Of a DNA stretch of 64,000 nt, positions 61,706 through 64,000 are shown piece by piece; the stretch's first letter is position 1; the number at the start of each line of letters is the position of its first letter. The position numbers and the translations under genes were made by a program. The DNA comes from JANNWF01 sp038205755 (GTDB lineage Bacteria > Pseudomonadota > Gammaproteobacteria > Xanthomonadales > Xanthomonadaceae): positions 1-64,000 of the forward strand of contig JBBRBN010000011.1 of the NCBI GenBank assembly GCA_038205755.1, given 5' to 3'. A model generated the notes under the pieces. The model did no database searches and was not told the origin of the DNA. It saw only the letters and a program-made list of their open reading frames with translations.

Positions 61706-61730
61706 GGCTTGCCCGGCAGAATGGCAAGCC
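61706..61730. promoter_or_regulatory. 8-9-8 bp dyad upstream of hrcA, CIRCE-like geometry
   Basis: GGCTTGCC, a 9-nt spacer, then GGCAAGCC form a perfect dyad in the hrcA-recN gap. The canonical CIRCE is TTAGCACTC-N9-GAGTGCTAA; the spacing is identical but the arms differ, so this may be a diverged HrcA site or simply a hairpin. No classical CIRCE is found near hrcA, grpE or dnaK in the window. Confidence 0.4.
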
Positions 61731-61826
61731 CGGCGCGCGCCAACCGTGCCCAACTCGCGCCCGCCGTTGGCGCGCAGGGTGCCCCGTGCTACCGTCCGCG
61801 CGCCTTCCGCGGCCACACTTCACATC

Positions 61827-63512
61827 ATGCTGCTCAGCCTGTTTCTCAAGGATTTCGCCATCGCCAGCCAGGTCGAGTTCGACCTGGGCGCCGGCATGAC
61901 GGTGATTTCCGGCGAAACCGGCGCCGGCAAGTCGCTCCTCGTCGATGCCCTGCTGCTGCTCACCGGCAGTCGGGCCGATGCCGCCAGCGTCCGCCACGGC
62001 GCAGATCGCGCTGAGCTGAGCGCCACCTTCGGTCTGACCGACGCCGATGCCGCTGCGGCCTGGCTGCTCGAGCATGATTACGTCGGCGACAACCCCGGCG
62101 AATGCCAGCTGCGGCGGGTCATCCGCGCCGACGGCGGCTCCCGCGCCTGGATCAACGGTCGACCGGCAACCCTCGGACAACTTTCCGACCTGGGACAGCG
62201 GCTGGTCGAAATCCACGGGCAGCACGAGCATCAGGCGCTGCTGTCGCGCTCCGAACAGCTGGCAATGCTGGACAGCTTTGGTAGCCACGCCGAGGCGCTG
62301 GCCCAGGTCGCGTCTGCCCATGCGCGCTGGCAATCCAGCGGCCGGCAGCTCGATGCGCTGCCCGGCGGCGGCGACGCGGAGGCACGCATCGTCGAGTGCG
62401 AGCGGCTGCTGGCGCAGCTCTCGGCGGAGAGTCTCGACGCCGAATCGATCGCCACGCTGCTGTCGGCGCATCGTCGGCAGGCCAATGTGGCTGATCTGCT
62501 GCAGGGCTGCAGCAGCGCGCTGGCGCAACTGGCCGGCGACGAAGCGCCCAGCGTCAGCCGCGGCATCAGCCAGGCGGCCGGCGAACTGCAGCGCCTGGCC
62601 GACCACGAACCCAAGCTGTCAGCGCTGGCCGACGCGCTGGACTCGCTGCAGATCCAGCTCGACGAAGTGGCAGGCCAGCTCGAACGCATCCGCGATGATC
62701 TCGATCTGGACCCGGCCAGGCTCGACCAGCTGGAGGCCACGCTGAGCCGGCTGCACGATCTGGGCCGCCGCCATCGCGTTCCCATTGAGGGTTTGGCCGC
62801 GGTGCGCCAGCGACTGCAGGCTGAGCTCGAAACGTTGCGCAACGCCGACCAGCGGCGCGAATCACTGGCGCGCGACCTGCAGCGCCAGCGGGCTGAATGG
62901 GACGCGGCGGCCGGCGCACTGAGCGCGCTTCGAGCGAGCACCGCCAAGCGGCTTGGCGACAGCGTTTCCGCGCTGATGGGCGACCTTGGGATGGCCGGCG
63001 GCGTGCTGCTGGTAGAGCTGGAGCCCAATCGCAGCAGTGAGCCCGACCCGCAGGGCGCCGAACGCGCCGACCTGCTGGTGTCGGCCAATCCCGGTCAGCC
63101 GCCACGCCCGCTGCGCAAGGTAGCTTCGGGCGGCGAGCTCTCGCGCATCAGTCTGGCCATCGAAGTGGCGGCGCTCGGCGCCGACGCCGTTCCGACCATG
63201 GTGTTTGATGAGGTCGACAGTGGCATCGGCGGGGCGGTGGCCGAGGTCGTAGGCAAGACGCTGCGCAGCCTGTCGGGTCTGCGCCAGGTGCTGTGCGTCA
63301 CGCATCTGGCGCAGGTCGCCGCCTGCGCCAGCAGCCACCTCAAAGTCAGCAAATTGCAGCGTGACGGGGCGACGCAAAGTCAAATCGAACCGCTCGGCCG
63401 GGATCAGCGTGTCGAGGAGGTCGCCCGGATGCTAGGCGGCATGGACATCACCGCTGCCACCCGCAGCCTGGCGCGGCAGATGCTCGCGAACGGCAGACAG
63501 CCAACCGTCTGA
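61827..63512 (+). CDS. recN: DNA repair protein RecN
   Basis: This 561-residue SMC-like ATPase acts at double-strand breaks. It starts MLLSLFLKDFAIASQVEFDL, has Walker A VISGETGAGKSLLVDAL at about 26-42, a coiled-coil middle (about 150-400), the ABC signature ASGGELSRISLAIEVA and Walker B TMVFDEVDSGIGG near the C-terminus. ATG 61827 fits the family; no LexA-like box is obvious upstream. It is convergent with fur. Confidence 0.96.
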   Translation: MLLSLFLKDFAIASQVEFDLGAGMTVISGETGAGKSLLVDALLLLTGSRADAASVRHGADRAELSATFGLTDADAAAAWLLEHDYVGDNPGECQLRRVIRADGGSRAWINGRPATLGQLSDLGQRLVEIHGQHEHQALLSRSEQLAMLDSFGSHAEALAQVASAHARWQSSGRQLDALPGGGDAEARIVECERLLAQLSAESLDAESIATLLSAHRRQANVADLLQGCSSALAQLAGDEAPSVSRGISQAAGELQRLADHEPKLSALADALDSLQIQLDEVAGQLERIRDDLDLDPARLDQLEATLSRLHDLGRRHRVPIEGLAAVRQRLQAELETLRNADQRRESLARDLQRQRAEWDAAAGALSALRASTAKRLGDSVSALMGDLGMAGGVLLVELEPNRSSEPDPQGAERADLLVSANPGQPPRPLRKVASGGELSRISLAIEVAALGADAVPTMVFDEVDSGIGGAVAEVVGKTLRSLSGLRQVLCVTHLAQVAACASSHLKVSKLQRDGATQSQIEPLGRDQRVEEVARMLGGMDITAATRSLARQMLANGRQPTV

Positions 63513-63539
63513 GCAGACCTCGACGGCCGTCCGTAGCGA

Positions 63540-63950
63540 TCAAGTCGCCTTGCGCTTGGCCCGCACGTACAGCACCAGGCTGTGCTCTTCGATCACGTAG
63601 CCGTGCTTTTCGGCTACCTCGTGCTGCAGGCGCTCGATTTCCTCGCTGACAAACTCGATCACCTTGCCCGTATCGAGATCCACCATGTGGTCATGATGGT
63701 GGCCACGGTCGAGTTCAAACACCGCCTGACCACCCTCGAAATTGTGCTTCATCACCAGACCCGCCGCCTCGAACTGGGTCAGGACGCGATACACGGTGGC
63801 GAGGCCAATGTCGTCCTGCTGATCGAGCAGCAGGCGGTAGATATCTTCGGCGGTCATGTGCCGCGGGCTGGCGCTCTCGAGAATATCGAGAATTCGCATG
63901 CGCGGGTGAGTGACCTTGAGGCCGGCCTTGCGCAGGTCCTGAGACTCCAC
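63540..63950 (-). CDS. fur: ferric uptake regulator Fur
   Basis: This 136-residue iron-responsive repressor has the DNA-binding helices (LKVTHPRMRILDILES, AEDIYRLLLDQQDDIGLATV-YRVLTQFEAAGLV) and the metal-binding RGHHHDHMVDLDTGKVIEF. The structural CxxC of E. coli Fur (HDHLICLDCGKV) is replaced by VDLDT, so this zinc site is absent. The start is GTG 63950 after a strong GGAGGAG ribosome site. Lies 27 bp from the recN stop, convergent. Confidence 0.95.
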   Translation of the reverse strand: MESQDLRKAGLKVTHPRMRILDILESASPRHMTAEDIYRLLLDQQDDIGLATVYRVLTQFEAAGLVMKHNFEGGQAVFELDRGHHHDHMVDLDTGKVIEFVSEEIERLQHEVAEKHGYVIEEHSLVLYVRAKRKAT

Positions 63951-64000
63951 TGCTCCTCCAATCGCGACTGAATGAACCCCAGCGACGCTCAGGTCGATGA

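Noticed and set aside
63972..64000. ATG at 63972 (MNPSDAQVD) as the start of a divergent gene next to fur
   Set aside because: Only 29 bases are visible and there is no ribosome site or lipoprotein signal as would be expected for bamE/omlA, so it cannot be called.

Overview
The window is GC-rich gammaproteobacterial chromosome, most likely Xanthomonadales/Lysobacterales. The main evidence is gene order: recN / hrcA-grpE-dnaK-dnaJ ... dapB-carA-carB-greA-rpfE-recJ-prfB-lysS, and aconitase-lipoprotein-fadD next to it (the rpfA/rpfB side of the Xanthomonas rpf locus), plus trxB-aat-infA-clpA/clpS-nudJ-mnmA-hflD. The Fur protein lacks the usual CxxC, as I recall for Xanthomonas Fur. Species cannot be named from this sequence alone.

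Region 1 (1-16.8 kb) is an accessory catabolic cluster built around CoA thioesters and hydroxy-acids. It holds an enoyl-CoA hydratase-family protein, a first GntR/UTRA regulator, a LeuC/LeuD-type hydro-lyase pair, a VOC protein, a CaiB-type CoA-transferase, an amidase, a PaaK-like acyl-CoA ligase, two MmgE/PrpD proteins, an FAD-linked oxidase, an NADP-dependent reductase, a family-I CoA-transferase and a second GntR/UTRA regulator. Start/stop overlaps (ATGA, GTGA) show tight operons. Two near-identical 167-bp nested palindromes lie in inverted orientation at 1832-1998 and 8923-9089 and bracket part of the cluster. The cluster ends at an AlpA-like regulator beside the 3' end of tRNA-Ser(TGA) at 17.3 kb, which looks like the edge of an integrated island. 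The substrate is unknown.

Region 2 (17.7-33.3 kb) is housekeeping: serS, a DUF805 membrane protein, crcB, rarA, lolA and ftsK on the minus strand; trxB, an acetyltransferase, aat and infA on the plus strand; clpA and clpS on the minus strand; nudJ, mnmA and hflD on the plus strand.

Region 3 (33.4-44.8 kb) is an rpf-type locus: acnA (rpfA), a small lipoprotein, fadD (rpfB), lysS, prfB with a programmed +1 frameshift, recJ, an RpfE-like protein and greA. The DSF signalling genes rpfF, rpfC and rpfG, which in Xanthomonas lie between rpfB and lysS/prfB, are absent; that gap is only about 245 bp and holds repeats.

Region 4 (44.9-64 kb) runs carB, a four-helix-bundle (S23-like) gene wedged between carB and carA, dapB, a large membrane Ser/Thr kinase with a beta-propeller sensor co-transcribed with a separate beta-propeller protein, then dnaJ, dnaK, grpE, hrcA, and recN and fur. 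Two sigma-32-type heat-shock promoters are visible, before grpE and before dnaK. Intergenic gaps repeatedly hold inverted pairs of 7-bp tandem arrays (GGGACTC and variants), one pair of which frames the four-helix-bundle gene and encodes the C-terminal ends of both that protein and CarA.
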